Origin: Kineosporia succinea
GTDB lineage: Bacteria > Actinomycetota > Actinomycetes > Actinomycetales > Kineosporiaceae
Assembly (NCBI RefSeq): GCF_030811555.1
Contig: NZ_JAUSQZ010000001.1
Span: forward strand, 2,353,241 to 2,417,240
Direction of reading: 5' to 3'
DNA: 64,000 nucleotides
Of this stretch, positions 7,861 to 16,065 are shown one piece after another (position 1 is the stretch's first letter; each line of letters begins with the position of its first letter). The position numbers and the translations under genes were made by a program. The notes under the pieces were generated by a model, which had not been told where the DNA came from, ran no database searches, and was given only the letters and a program-made list of their open reading frames with translations.

Positions 7861-8537
7861 ACGCACCGGCCACCCCCGACATCCGCGTCCTGCTGGTCGA
7901 CGACCAGGAACTGTTCCGTGCCGGTGTCCAGGTGATCATCAACGCCCAGGCCGGCATGACGGTCGTCGGGGCGGCCGGTGACGGCCTGGAGGGCGTGCGC
8001 CTGGTCGACGAGCTCGAGCCCGACGTGGTGCTGATGGACATCCGGATGCCCGAGATGGACGGCGTCGAGGCCACCCGGCAGATCTTCCACCCCGACCGGG
8101 TGGCCCGCCGCGGCCGGCCGGTGCGGGTGGTCGTGCTCACCACGTTCAACCTCGACGACCGGGCGGCGCGGGCCATCCGTCACGGCGCCAGCGGTTTCCT
8201 GCTCAAGGACACCACGCCGCTGATGCTCGGCGACGCGATCCGCACCGTGCACGGGGGCAACGCCGTTCTCGCCCCGCGCGACCTGAGCACGTTGCTGGAG
8301 ACCCAGTTCCGCGAGTCCGCGCCGGTGCCGGGCCCCTACCGCGCGCTCACCGAGAAGGAGCGCGAGGTGTTCGACGCGGTGGCCCGGGGGCTGTCCAACA
8401 CCGAGATCGCGAGCCTGGTGTTCGCCAGCGAGTCGACCGTGAAGACGCACGTGGGGGCGATCCTGCGCAAGCTCGCCCTGCGCGACCGGGTGCAGATCGT
8501 GGTGTTCGCGCACCAGCACGGCCTGGTCAAGTTCTGA
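7857..8537 (+). CDS. NarL/LuxR-family response regulator
   Basis: The 226-residue protein has a receiver domain (about 9-130; acidic pair D15-D16, phospho-acceptor D61 in M-D-I-R-M-P, Lys in L-L-K-D). A LuxR-type helix-turn-helix follows (L-T-E-K-E-R-E-V-F near 160, then S-E-S-T-V-K-T-H-V). It overlaps the kinase gene by 4 bp and is its obvious partner. It ends the five-gene operon. The 12-bp repeats at 3673-3729 are candidate targets. Confidence 0.95.
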   Translation: MNAPATPDIRVLLVDDQELFRAGVQVIINAQAGMTVVGAAGDGLEGVRLVDELEPDVVLMDIRMPEMDGVEATRQIFHPDRVARRGRPVRVVVLTTFNLDDRAARAIRHGASGFLLKDTTPLMLGDAIRTVHGGNAVLAPRDLSTLLETQFRESAPVPGPYRALTEKEREVFDAVARGLSNTEIASLVFASESTVKTHVGAILRKLALRDRVQIVVFAHQHGLVKF

Positions 8538-8703
8538 GTCCCGGACAGAGCTGAGCACACCACGGCGAAACAGGCCGTCGGGCGCCTGCACGCACACGCC
8601 CACGGTGTGAGTGCGACGGGCGACCGTGCCCTGGGCCATCCCGTGGGGCACGTACCCGAGCTCGCCTGCGGCGGAAGGGTAATCGCTGCGGGGCGCGGGT
8701 AGT

Positions 8704-9321
8704 GTGAATGATGTGGAACGTTCGCAGACCTGGCCCGCCGTGGTTTTCGACATCGGTGGGGTGCTCACGACCTCTGAGGGCGGAGTGCCCGAGCTGTCCC
8801 GGATGATCGGTGTCGAGCCCGAGCGGTTCAGCGGGCCGTACTGGGAACACCGCCTCGACTACGACCGCGGCTCGCTGCCCACCGAGTACTGGCCGAAGGT
8901 CGCGCGTGACCTCGGCCTGGAGTGGTCGGACGAGGAGCTCGCCCGCATCGACCTCTTCGACGCCCGGCGCTGGTCGCAGATCGCGCCCGGCCGGCTCGAG
9001 ATCCTCACCGCGCTGCAGCGGGGCGGGGTCACCACCGCACTGCTGTCGAACGCTCCGGCGTCGATGGCCCGCATCGTGAAGGCCGCAGACTGGTCGGCCG
9101 GTTTCGACGAGCGCTTCTTCTCGTGCGACCTGGGCCTGATCAAGCCCGAGGCGAAGATCTACGAGGTGGTCGAGGAGCGGCTCGGCGCACAGCTGGTGTT
9201 CTTCGACGACCGGCCGCCGAATATCGAGGCGGCGCGGGCACGAGGCTGGCAGGCCCATCTGTGGACCACCCCGGAAGCCTGCCGGGAGGTGCTCGACGGT
9301 CTGGGCCTGCCTACCCCCTAG
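8704..9321 (+). CDS. HAD-superfamily hydrolase
   Basis: This 205-residue protein has the HAD core: nucleophile motif V-F-D-I-G-G-V near residue 13-19, motif II L-L-S-N-A near 103, motif III lysine in G-L-I-K-P near 137, and acidic motif IV F-F-D-D-R near 157. A small helical cap lies between motifs I and II. It resembles epoxide-hydrolase-N-like or YihX-like phosphatases; the substrate is unknown. Its stop shares the palindromic CTAG with the stop of the convergent rhomboid gene. GTG at 8704 is the assumed start. Confidence 0.87.
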   Translation: MNDVERSQTWPAVVFDIGGVLTTSEGGVPELSRMIGVEPERFSGPYWEHRLDYDRGSLPTEYWPKVARDLGLEWSDEELARIDLFDARRWSQIAPGRLEILTALQRGGVTTALLSNAPASMARIVKAADWSAGFDERFFSCDLGLIKPEAKIYEVVEERLGAQLVFFDDRPPNIEAARARGWQAHLWTTPEACREVLDGLGLPTP

Positions 9322-10199
9322 AGCGAGATCAGCAGCCCTTCGGGCACCATGCTGATCTTGATCGCGTACGCGGCCGCCAGCAGCACCAGCACACCGACGA
9401 TGCCGGCGGTCTGGACGGCTGTGCGGTTGGCGCGCGGCGCGTAGGCCAGGGCCGCCGCCACCACGACACCCGTCACCAGGCCGCCCAGGTGGGCCTGCCA
9501 GGCGATGTTGGGCAGCAGGAAGCCGATCACGAAGTTGATCGCGATCATCACCAGGATCTGGGTGGCATCGCGGTTCAGCCTGCGCTGCACCACGAAGAAC
9601 GCCCCGAACAGGCCGAACACCGCACCTGAGGCACCCACCGTGGTGGTGACCCAGGAACCCTCGACACCGGGGGTGGCGAGCACCAGCGACGCGATCGAGC
9701 CGCCGAGCGCGCTGGTCAGGTAGAGCGCGGCGAAGCGGACCCGACCGAACATCTGCTCCAGGTACGGCCCGGTGATCCACAGCGCGTACATGTTGAACAT
9801 GATGTGCAGCGGGCTGGTGGAGTGCAGGAACGCCGAGGTGATCAGACGCCAGGGCTCGGACTCGGCCAGCGGCGGGAAGAACGCGAAGTCGCTGGTGACC
9901 TGCGAGTTGGACAGCTGCAGCAGCCAGGCGACGACACAGATGCCGATGATCGACATCGTGACCACCGGCCGGCCACCCGGGTTGAGGGTGCCACCGAAGG
10001 GCGAGCGGGCGACCCGCATGCCCTTGTTCTGCTGCCGCACGCAGTCGACGCACTGCACGCCGACGGCCGCGGCTCGTTGGCACTCCGGGCAGACGGGCCG
10101 TTCACAGCGCTGGCACCGGACGTAGGACACGCGGTCCGGGTGGCGCGGGCAGACCGGTTCCCCGGTGCCCGCACCACCCGTGGAGGGCTGAGTGGTCAC
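9318..10199 (-). CDS. Rhomboid-family intramembrane serine protease with N-terminal zinc-ribbon/B-box
   Basis: The 293-residue protein starts with a cysteine/histidine-rich module (C17, H20, C29, C32, C37, C40, H-less repeat to C53) that probably binds zinc. Six or so transmembrane helices follow. Rhomboid catalytic residues are S191 in G-A-S-G-A-V-F-G and H237 in A-H-L-G-G, with the H-I-M-F-N motif near 132-136. It should cut membrane proteins within the bilayer; targets are unknown. Its GTG overlaps the stop of the upstream cyclophilin gene. Cyclophilin followed by rhomboid is the conserved actinobacterial order near oriC. Confidence 0.93.
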   Translation of the reverse strand: MTTQPSTGGAGTGEPVCPRHPDRVSYVRCQRCERPVCPECQRAAAVGVQCVDCVRQQNKGMRVARSPFGGTLNPGGRPVVTMSIIGICVVAWLLQLSNSQVTSDFAFFPPLAESEPWRLITSAFLHSTSPLHIMFNMYALWITGPYLEQMFGRVRFAALYLTSALGGSIASLVLATPGVEGSWVTTTVGASGAVFGLFGAFFVVQRRLNRDATQILVMIAINFVIGFLLPNIAWQAHLGGLVTGVVVAAALAYAPRANRTAVQTAGIVGVLVLLAAAYAIKISMVPEGLLISL

Positions 10200-10723
10200 C
10201 CGCGCGTGATGGTGACCCGCTCGATCACGACGTCCTTCTCGGGACGGTCGCGACGGTCGACCGGGGTGTTGCTGATGGAGTCCACCACGTCCCGGCTGGC
10301 CTGGTCGGCGACCTGGCCGAAGATCGTGTGCTTGCCCTGGAGGTGCGTGGGCGTGCTGGTGGTGATGAAGAACTGCGAACCGTTGGTGCCCCGGCCGCCG
10401 CGGACGCCCGCGTTCGCCATCGCCAGCAGGTACGGCTGGGTGAAGGTGAGCTCCGGGTGGATCTCGTCGTCGAAGTTGTAGCCCGGGCCGCCGGTGCCGG
10501 TGCCCGTCGGGTCGCCGCCCTGGATCATGAACCCGGCGATGACGCGGTGGAAGATGACACCGTCGTAGAAGTTCTTGCCCTGGTTCTGCTCCTGGGTGCC
10601 CTCCGCCAGCTCGACGAAGTTACGCACCGTCTTCGGGGCGTGGTTCGGGAACAGCTGGACGCGGATGACCCCGTGGTTCGTGAGGATGTCGGCGTTCAGG
10701 TTTGAGGGAAGCTGCTCGGTCAA
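10196..10723 (-). CDS. ppiA: Cyclophilin-type peptidyl-prolyl cis-trans isomerase
   Basis: The protein of about 175 residues is a single-domain cyclophilin catalysing proline isomerisation in the cytoplasm. Visible motifs include F-H-R-V-I-A-G-F-M-I-Q-G-G-D (catalytic Arg in F-H-R), N-G-S-Q-F-F-I-T and the substrate-pocket H-T-I-F-G. I place the start at the TTG of 10723, 9 nt after AAGGGG, which gives the normal family length. The longer frame upstream has no family similarity. It is coupled to the rhomboid gene by a GTGA overlap. Confidence 0.9.
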   Translation of the reverse strand: MTEQLPSNLNADILTNHGVIRVQLFPNHAPKTVRNFVELAEGTQEQNQGKNFYDGVIFHRVIAGFMIQGGDPTGTGTGGPGYNFDDEIHPELTFTQPYLLAMANAGVRGGRGTNGSQFFITTSTPTHLQGKHTIFGQVADQASRDVVDSISNTPVDRRDRPEKDVVIERVTITRG

Positions 10724-11049
10724 CGGGTGATTCCCCTTCAGGATGTGCGGATGTCGCTCGATGCTCACGAAGTCTGTCACGGACCGTCGGGACGGACCGG
10801 CTGGGATTGGCCTTGGATCGGCACGAACGGATACGCCGTGCGCGGACACGCCCAGATTGTCCAACGTCTGACCGGCCGGGATGTATCCCCCAGGTGGCAC
10901 TTCGAGTTGGTACCCGACGGTAAAGATCACATAGTTGATCTGACGATAGACCTCGGGTGGCATTCTGCTCAGATCGCGGAACGATGGAGCCCGAAGCGGC
11001 CCCACCCAGTTGCTTCCCGAGTGAGCCGCACGAACAGGAGGACGATGCC

Positions 11050-11736
11050 GTGAGCACGCGAAGGAAGAGGGCCAAGGCGAAGAAGGAAGCCCAGGCGCAG
11101 TTCCGGTCGGCGCTGGAGAGCGCCCGCACCGGTGGTGCCGTGGTGGCCGAGCGCGCCTACCCGGCCGCCGTCGCGACCAGGGACCGCGTGAGTGTCGCCA
11201 CGAAGGACCACGTCGTCCCCGCGGTGCGCAACGCGGCTGAGCACGCCGGCCCGGCGCTGGAGAAGGGCTACGCCCAGGCTCGGGAGAAGGCCGCTCCGGT
11301 CGTCGCCCACGGTCGCGACAAGGTGGTGGACGATCTGCTGCCGAAGCTGGCCGAGGCGATCGCCGCCGCGTCCGCCGCGGCGATCGCGGCCCGGGACAAC
11401 GCCTCCGTCCACGCCCAGGAGCGCGCCGCCGTCGCGGTGCAGCACCTGCCGGCCAACAAGAAGGCGCTGAAGAAGGCCCGCCGCAAGCAGCGTCGCCGTC
11501 GCTTCGTGCTCTTCTCGCTGATCGCGGCCGCCGCCGGTGGTGCGGCCGTGGCCTGGCAGAAGCGCAACGCCCAGCAAGACCCGTGGACCCCTGACCCGGG
11601 CGTCACCACGGTGAACGGCGCGTCGAACGGCACTCCGCTGGCCACCCCGGGCACCCCTTCGGTGCCGGTCGAGGAGGCCGAGGCGGGCAAGGTCACGGGT
11701 GACCCGATTCTCGGCGACCCGAAGTCCGACCGCTGA
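11050..11736 (+). CDS. DUF5324-like alanine-rich membrane-associated protein
   Basis: The 228-residue protein has a basic N-terminus, a long Ala-rich helical region (about 15-140) suited to a coiled coil, a very basic patch (K-K-A-R-R-K-Q-R-R-R-R) near 155-165, one transmembrane helix (about 166-182) and a Pro/Thr-rich tail. Position next to the cyclophilin gene and overall layout match the DUF5324 proteins found here in Streptomyces. Function is unknown. AGGAGG lies 7 nt before the GTG start. It diverges from ppiA. Confidence 0.7.
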   Translation: MSTRRKRAKAKKEAQAQFRSALESARTGGAVVAERAYPAAVATRDRVSVATKDHVVPAVRNAAEHAGPALEKGYAQAREKAAPVVAHGRDKVVDDLLPKLAEAIAAASAAAIAARDNASVHAQERAAVAVQHLPANKKALKKARRKQRRRRFVLFSLIAAAAGGAAVAWQKRNAQQDPWTPDPGVTTVNGASNGTPLATPGTPSVPVEEAEAGKVTGDPILGDPKSDR

Positions 11737-11748
11737 GCTGACCAATGG

Positions 11749-11788
11749 CGGACGTGCCGGTCACCTTTCGAGGTGACCGGCACGTCCG
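11749..11788. terminator. Bidirectional terminator, 18-bp stem with TTCG loop
   Basis: An 18-bp perfect stem (11749-11766 with 11771-11788) closes a TTCG tetraloop between two convergent genes. It includes the stop codon of the SARP gene. No U-tract is present, as is common in actinomycetes. Confidence 0.85.
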
Positions 11789-13794
11789 TCGTGGTGGTCG
11801 CCGGTAACCACCGCCCCGGCCCGCGCTCTCACCCGGCTCGCGACCGCGAAATGCCGCTGTGCGGCGTCGCTCTCCCCCAGAGCCGACGCGAGCCGCCCCA
11901 GGAATTCCGCCACCGGCCCCAGCGTGACCATCCCGCTACCGGCTCCGGCCAGCTCGTTCTCGGCCGGGAGCAGTTGCGCGTAGAGCCTTTTCATCGACGG
12001 TTCGTCGTGATCGCGCAGAGCCACGATCGCCGCCAGTGCGGTGCGGGCCTCGAAGAGCAGATCACGGGGGGACGACGCGGGCACCTCGGTCTTTCCCTGG
12101 AGTGCGGAGGCCCACGGTTGATAGGGACCGAAATCCATTTCGGCGCCGTGATTCCCGTCACCGCCGGCGGTCAGGTCGAGGCACAGCAGGGCCAGTGGCA
12201 GGATGCCGTGCTCGACGCCCGGCATGCCTGATCCGGGCAGGGTCACCGCCGCTGCGAGACAGGCTTCCCGCGCCTCCTCGGGCGGTCCGGTGATCGCCCG
12301 GCGCAACGCTGCGTACCAGGTCGTGAACACCCCGATCAGCGGAATGCCGTGCTGCTCGGCCAGAGCGTCGGCGGCGGCCGCGTGCCGGTCGGCGGCGGCC
12401 AGGTCGGCGAGCGCGGCGTATGACTGGATCAGGATCAGATGTCCCAGCACGGCCACCGTCGGAAGCCCCTGACCTGCGAGTTCGAGCAGTTCGTGGCCGA
12501 TCAGCGCGCGCTGGGGAGCGAGCCCGGCCCGGTCGAACGTCTGCAGGAACCGGCCGTTCAGCGCGAGGGCGAGCAGGTCCGGGTCGCCCAGCTCACGGGC
12601 TAGGCGCTCGGCCTCACGGGCCGCCTCCTGCCCTCGGTCCCCGGCGTCGGCGCGGCGTTCCAGGGCGATGGTGACCAGCAGCCGGGCCCGCTCGTACCGG
12701 TGCTCCCCCTCCAGCGCCTCGAGCCCGGCCAGCGCTCGTTCCGCCGATTCCACCAGGAACGCCGAGAGCTCCTCGTCGTCGTTCGCCGTCCAGATCGCGG
12801 GGACGTCGAAAGCCCCTACCACCTGGGCGAAAAGGAGCGGGTCGGCCAGCTCGGCGGCGGCTCGCACGGCTTGCGCGCGATACTGCCGGGCCTGAGCGAG
12901 CTCCCCGGTCACGGCGAGCGCCCGCACCAGTCCCATCAGGGCCTCGAGACGCTCCCGACCGCCGGCGCCGGACATGGTCGGATCCTGTCCCCGGATCGCC
13001 GCGCGCCACAGGCTGCTACCGGAAGACTTTTCCGGCGAGGGGATTTCGAGGTGCTCGGCGTGCGCGAGGACGTCGGACTCCAGACGCCGCAGCGACTCCC
13101 CCGGCTCCACTCCGAGTTGCTCGACGAGCGTGGCGCGGGCCCGGCGCAGGGCTGCGAGCGCGTCCCCCTGACGTCCGGTGCGGTACAGCGCGAGAGCCAG
13201 CAGACGCCACCCGTCTTCGCGCAGCGGGTACTGCTCGACGTGCAGCTCCAGGTCCGGCACGGTGACGGCAGCCCGGCCGAGGGCCAGCGCCGCCTCAGCC
13301 TTCGACTCCACGGCGAGCGACCGCAGCTCGTCCAGGCGATGGGCCTCGGCCCGCGCCCACCGCCCGAACTCGGCCCAGGCCGGGCCCCGCCACTGCCGCA
13401 GAGCCCGTTCCAGCTGGTCATGGGCCTGCAGCGGCTGCCCGGCGGAGAGCCGGCGCCGGCCTTCGTCCAGGGCAGCGGTGAACTGCCAGGCATCCACCTC
13501 GACGGGCCGCAGTGCGTACCCAGGCGCCTGCGTGACGAGCAGACCAGACGCCGTACGGGGCGGCCGGCCGGGTTCCAGTGCCTTGCGCAGCGCACCGACG
13601 AACGTCTGCAGCGAACCGAGAGCGTTGGCGGGCGGCTCGTCCCAGAGGTCGTCGATGAGCCACTGCACCGGCACGACCCGAGGCGCGGAGATCAGCAGCC
13701 GCCCCAGCACAGCCCGGTGCCGCGGACCGCCGAGGCTGACCACTTCCCCCTCGCGCATGACCTCCAGGGGCCCCAGAACTCCGAAACGCAGCAC
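11761..13794 (-). CDS. SARP/AfsR-family transcriptional regulator (winged helix + BTAD + helical repeats)
   Basis: The 677-residue regulator has an OmpR-type winged helix at about 1-95 (L-G-P-L-E-V, then L-I-D-D-L-W and G-Y-A-L). A bacterial transcriptional activation domain (BTAD) follows at about 100-245 (L-R-E-D-G-W-R-L-L-A-L-A-L-Y-R-x-G-R-Q-x-D-A-L). A TPR-like helical C-terminal half extends to about 670. There is no NB-ARC ATPase between them, unlike AfsR. SARPs usually activate secondary-metabolite genes, but none are adjacent, so the target is unknown. The start is the GTG or ATG ahead of L-R-F-G-V-L-G. The gene diverges from a long repeat-rich intergenic region. Confidence 0.9.
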   Translation of the reverse strand: MLRFGVLGPLEVMREGEVVSLGGPRHRAVLGRLLISAPRVVPVQWLIDDLWDEPPANALGSLQTFVGALRKALEPGRPPRTASGLLVTQAPGYALRPVEVDAWQFTAALDEGRRRLSAGQPLQAHDQLERALRQWRGPAWAEFGRWARAEAHRLDELRSLAVESKAEAALALGRAAVTVPDLELHVEQYPLREDGWRLLALALYRTGRQGDALAALRRARATLVEQLGVEPGESLRRLESDVLAHAEHLEIPSPEKSSGSSLWRAAIRGQDPTMSGAGGRERLEALMGLVRALAVTGELAQARQYRAQAVRAAAELADPLLFAQVVGAFDVPAIWTANDDEELSAFLVESAERALAGLEALEGEHRYERARLLVTIALERRADAGDRGQEAAREAERLARELGDPDLLALALNGRFLQTFDRAGLAPQRALIGHELLELAGQGLPTVAVLGHLILIQSYAALADLAAADRHAAAADALAEQHGIPLIGVFTTWYAALRRAITGPPEEAREACLAAAVTLPGSGMPGVEHGILPLALLCLDLTAGGDGNHGAEMDFGPYQPWASALQGKTEVPASSPRDLLFEARTALAAIVALRDHDEPSMKRLYAQLLPAENELAGAGSGMVTLGPVAEFLGRLASALGESDAAQRHFAVASRVRARAGAVVTGDHHDGRAGHLER

Positions 13795-13980
13795 GTCACA
13801 AGCCTAGAACGCCCGCCCCACAGCCCACCGGCCAAGTCTCCGCTCCCCATCAACTAGGCCCGCGTCGTGGAGGCAGCCCGAGGCGTAGGGAGTGCGGGCA
13901 GACGCGGGAATGGGATGGGGAAGGCGACCAGGGAGGGGCGTGGGCCGGGGTCCGAGTGCGGACCGGGGCGTGGGCCGAGG

Positions 13981-14064
13981 TGCGGGCCGAAGTGCGGGCC
14001 GAGGTGCGGGCCGAAGTGCGGGCCGAAGTGCGGGCCGAAGTGCGGGCCGAAGTGCGGGCCGAAG
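13981..14064. repeat. 12-bp tandem repeat array (7 copies)
   Basis: Seven head-to-tail copies of TGCGGGCCGAAG (one with GAGG at the end) lie in the 873-bp gap between the SARP gene and the hydrolase gene. Degenerate copies extend on both sides (about 13940-14110). Open frames through it are by-products of a 3n period and very low complexity; I do not regard them as genes. Confidence 0.9.
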
Positions 14065-14335
14065 TGCGGGTGCGGGCTGGGCTGTGGGCGGTCGCGGAGG
14101 CGGAGGCGGATGGGGCAGGCAGACGCGGGAAGGGGCGAGGCCGGGGCGGACACGGGAAGGGGCGAGGCCGGGGCAGTCGCGGAGGCGGTCTGGGGAAAGG
14201 CAAGACCCGCGGTTGGCGAGGTGAGGTCTGAAAGGGCACTCGCCGGAGCAGGTCTGGGGGCCGATCGGCACAGCGTCTACACGGCACACGGCACACCGCA
14301 CACCGCACACCGCACCTGACACCTGGCACCTGGAC

Positions 14336-14400
14336 GGGGACGGGGACGGGGACGGGGACGGGGACGGGGACGGGGACGGGGACGGGGACGGGGACGGGAC
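14336..14400. repeat. Hexanucleotide array (GGGGAC)n, about 10.8 copies
   Basis: Ten uninterrupted GGGGAC units and a partial GGGAC run from 14336 to 14400. The plus strand has a G4 run every 6 nt, a strong candidate for G-quadruplex formation. A 7-9 nt CACACCG repeat precedes it (14281-14315). The array ends 20 bp before the 34-bp palindrome. Confidence 0.93.
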
Positions 14401-14420
14401 CTAGCCGGGCGGGCGATCCA

Positions 14421-14454
14421 TGGTGCTTTCGATTATCGATAATCGAAAGCACCA
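14421..14454. repeat. Palindromic element, copy 1 (34-bp perfect palindrome)
   Basis: A perfect inverted repeat without loop is centred on ATCGAT. It shares the inner 28 bp, which includes TTCGATTATCGATAATCGAA, with copies at 30336 and 47541. The outermost three bases on each side differ from copy 2 yet remain complementary to each other. It lies between divergent SARP and hydrolase genes, beside the GGGGAC array. Confidence 0.93.
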
Positions 14455-14667
14455 CACTTTGCGCCGAGCCAAAGGTCCACCTGCGACCGCGCACAGAGCC
14501 CGGCCCCGACACAGCCGAACCGGACAGACCCGACTGAACCCCCGCACCGCCCACGCAGCCGACCTCACACTTCCCCCGCCGGCTCAAAGATCGATCCCCT
14601 GTTCGGTCCACCGCGTCCGCACCCGGCACTGATCGGTTGCTGATTCACGACCCACAGGCTGGTTCGC

Positions 14668-15525
14668 ATGAACATCCCCGGATTCACCCAGCAGCGCATC
14701 GAAGGCACCGACGGCGTGCACCTGAACGTCGCGGTCGGAGGTGAGGGGCCGGCCCTGGTGCTGCTCCACGGCTTTCCGCAGACTCACCTGTGCTGGCGCG
14801 ACGTCGCCGTCGAACTTGCCGTCGATCACACCGTCATCTGTCCTGACCTGCGCGGATACGGTGACAGCGACAAGCCCGCGGACACCGGTGAGACCTATTC
14901 CAAGCGCACGATGGCCAACGACGTGGTCGCCGTGACGAAACGGCTCGGCTTCGAGCGGTTCGCCCTCGCGGGGCACGACCGCGGCGCCCTGGTCGCGATC
15001 CGCGCCGGGCTCGACCACCCGGACACCGTCACGCACCTGGCCTCGCTCGACGTCTTCACCACGCTCGACACCTGGGACGTCATGGCCGGCCGGGCCGCCT
15101 CCGTGGGCTGGCACCTGTACCTCATGGCGCAGCCGCCCGGCCTGCCCGAGGCCATGATCAACGCCGTTCCCGAGGCCTTCTTCGGCCATTTCCTCGACAT
15201 CTGGGCCAAGACCCCGCTGGCCCTGCGCGATCTCTACGTCGAGAAGTCCCGCGCCGCCGTGACCTCGATCGTCGCCGACTACCGGGCCTCGGCGGGCATC
15301 GACGTCGACCACGACGAGGCCGACCGCGACGCCGGGCGCCGTCTGCGCATGCCCGTCACCGTGCTGCAGCAGGACTGGGGCCCGGCCATGACCGGGCACG
15401 CCGTGCAGCGCTGGCAGTCCTGGGCCCCCGACCTCGAGCACCGTACCGTCACCAGCGGGCACTTCATGGCCGAGGAGGACCCGGCCACGATCAGCCAGGC
15501 CCTGCGCGACCTGCTCAAGCGTTAG
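14668..15525 (+). CDS. Alpha/beta-hydrolase related to haloacetate dehalogenase / epoxide hydrolase
   Basis: The 285-residue alpha/beta hydrolase has H-G-F-P-Q near 34-38 (oxyanion loop), nucleophile D104 in G-H-D-R-G and a C-terminal His in S-G-H-F near 270. It aligns with fluoroacetate dehalogenases: R105, H149 and the Tyr of D-Y-R-A are kept. However, the second carboxylate-binding Arg is Leu108, and the Trp of the halide pocket is Leu150. It probably acts by an Asp-nucleophile mechanism on an ester, epoxide or halide that is not fluoroacetate. Its stop overlaps the convergent next gene by 4 bp. Confidence 0.85.
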   Translation: MNIPGFTQQRIEGTDGVHLNVAVGGEGPALVLLHGFPQTHLCWRDVAVELAVDHTVICPDLRGYGDSDKPADTGETYSKRTMANDVVAVTKRLGFERFALAGHDRGALVAIRAGLDHPDTVTHLASLDVFTTLDTWDVMAGRAASVGWHLYLMAQPPGLPEAMINAVPEAFFGHFLDIWAKTPLALRDLYVEKSRAAVTSIVADYRASAGIDVDHDEADRDAGRRLRMPVTVLQQDWGPAMTGHAVQRWQSWAPDLEHRTVTSGHFMAEEDPATISQALRDLLKR

Positions 15526-16040
15526 GGCAGTTCCGCCGAGCCGCCGAGATTCGCGATCATCCGCCGCAGCGTGTTGATCGTGGTCACGTAGTCCTCGGTG
15601 CTGATGCCCTCACAGGTATCAGCCTGTGCACCCGTCATCCGCTCCCGGGCGCGGGCCAGTCCCTGTTCCCCGTCCGGCGTCAGCCCCAGAACGCCGGAGG
15701 CATCGGTCAGCCAGCCGCGCTCGAGGAGGTCGTCGAACACGTCCTCCATCTCGATGCCCAGGTCGTCGTAGGGCTGCAGCCGGTCGGCCAGCACCGAACG
15801 GGTCCAGGTACCGGAGGACACATGGTTCAGCGTCCACCAGTGCGGCTGCGTGAGCTGCTCGAACACCAGCTCGGCCCGCAGCCGCCCGACCACCGCCTGG
15901 TGGGCGGCCCGGCTCCAGTACCCGATGGGCTGGGCCGCCACCTGCTCGTCCGTACCCGAGAGACCCGAGAGACCCGAAAGGCCCGAGAGCCCCGAAAGAC
16001 CTGCAAGACCCGGAAGCGCGTCAGAAGCCATACCGGCCAC
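15522..16040 (-). CDS. MarR-like winged-helix protein with N-terminal Leu-Ser-Gly repeats
   Basis: The C-terminal 120 residues look like a MarR/PadR-type winged helix (W-W-T-L-N-H-V then a helix-turn-helix and G-L-T-P-D-G-E-Q-G wing). The N-terminus carries five L-S-G units (about residues 14-29), encoded by an imperfect 9-bp repeat that may vary in copy number. Start choice is GTG 16040 or ATG 16031; neither has a clear ribosome site. The ligand and target are unknown. The gene is convergent with the hydrolase gene. Confidence 0.68.
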   Translation of the reverse strand: MAGMASDALPGLAGLSGLSGLSGLSGLSGTDEQVAAQPIGYWSRAAHQAVVGRLRAELVFEQLTQPHWWTLNHVSSGTWTRSVLADRLQPYDDLGIEMEDVFDDLLERGWLTDASGVLGLTPDGEQGLARARERMTGAQADTCEGISTEDYVTTINTLRRMIANLGGSAELP

Positions 16041-16065
16041 CGTACGAAGTGAACCGGACTTCAGG

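Noticed and set aside
14421-14454. Palindrome as a simple Rho-independent terminator or parS site
   Set aside because: It lacks a U-tract and a GC-rich stem centre, occurs in a divergent promoter region in copy 1, and does not resemble the GTTTCACGTGAAAC parS consensus.
14420-14632. Short frames beginning M-(V)-L-S-I-I-D-N-R-K at each palindrome, on both strands
   Set aside because: The shared peptide is just the translation of the palindrome; downstream parts are unrelated repeat DNA, so these are not homologous proteins.
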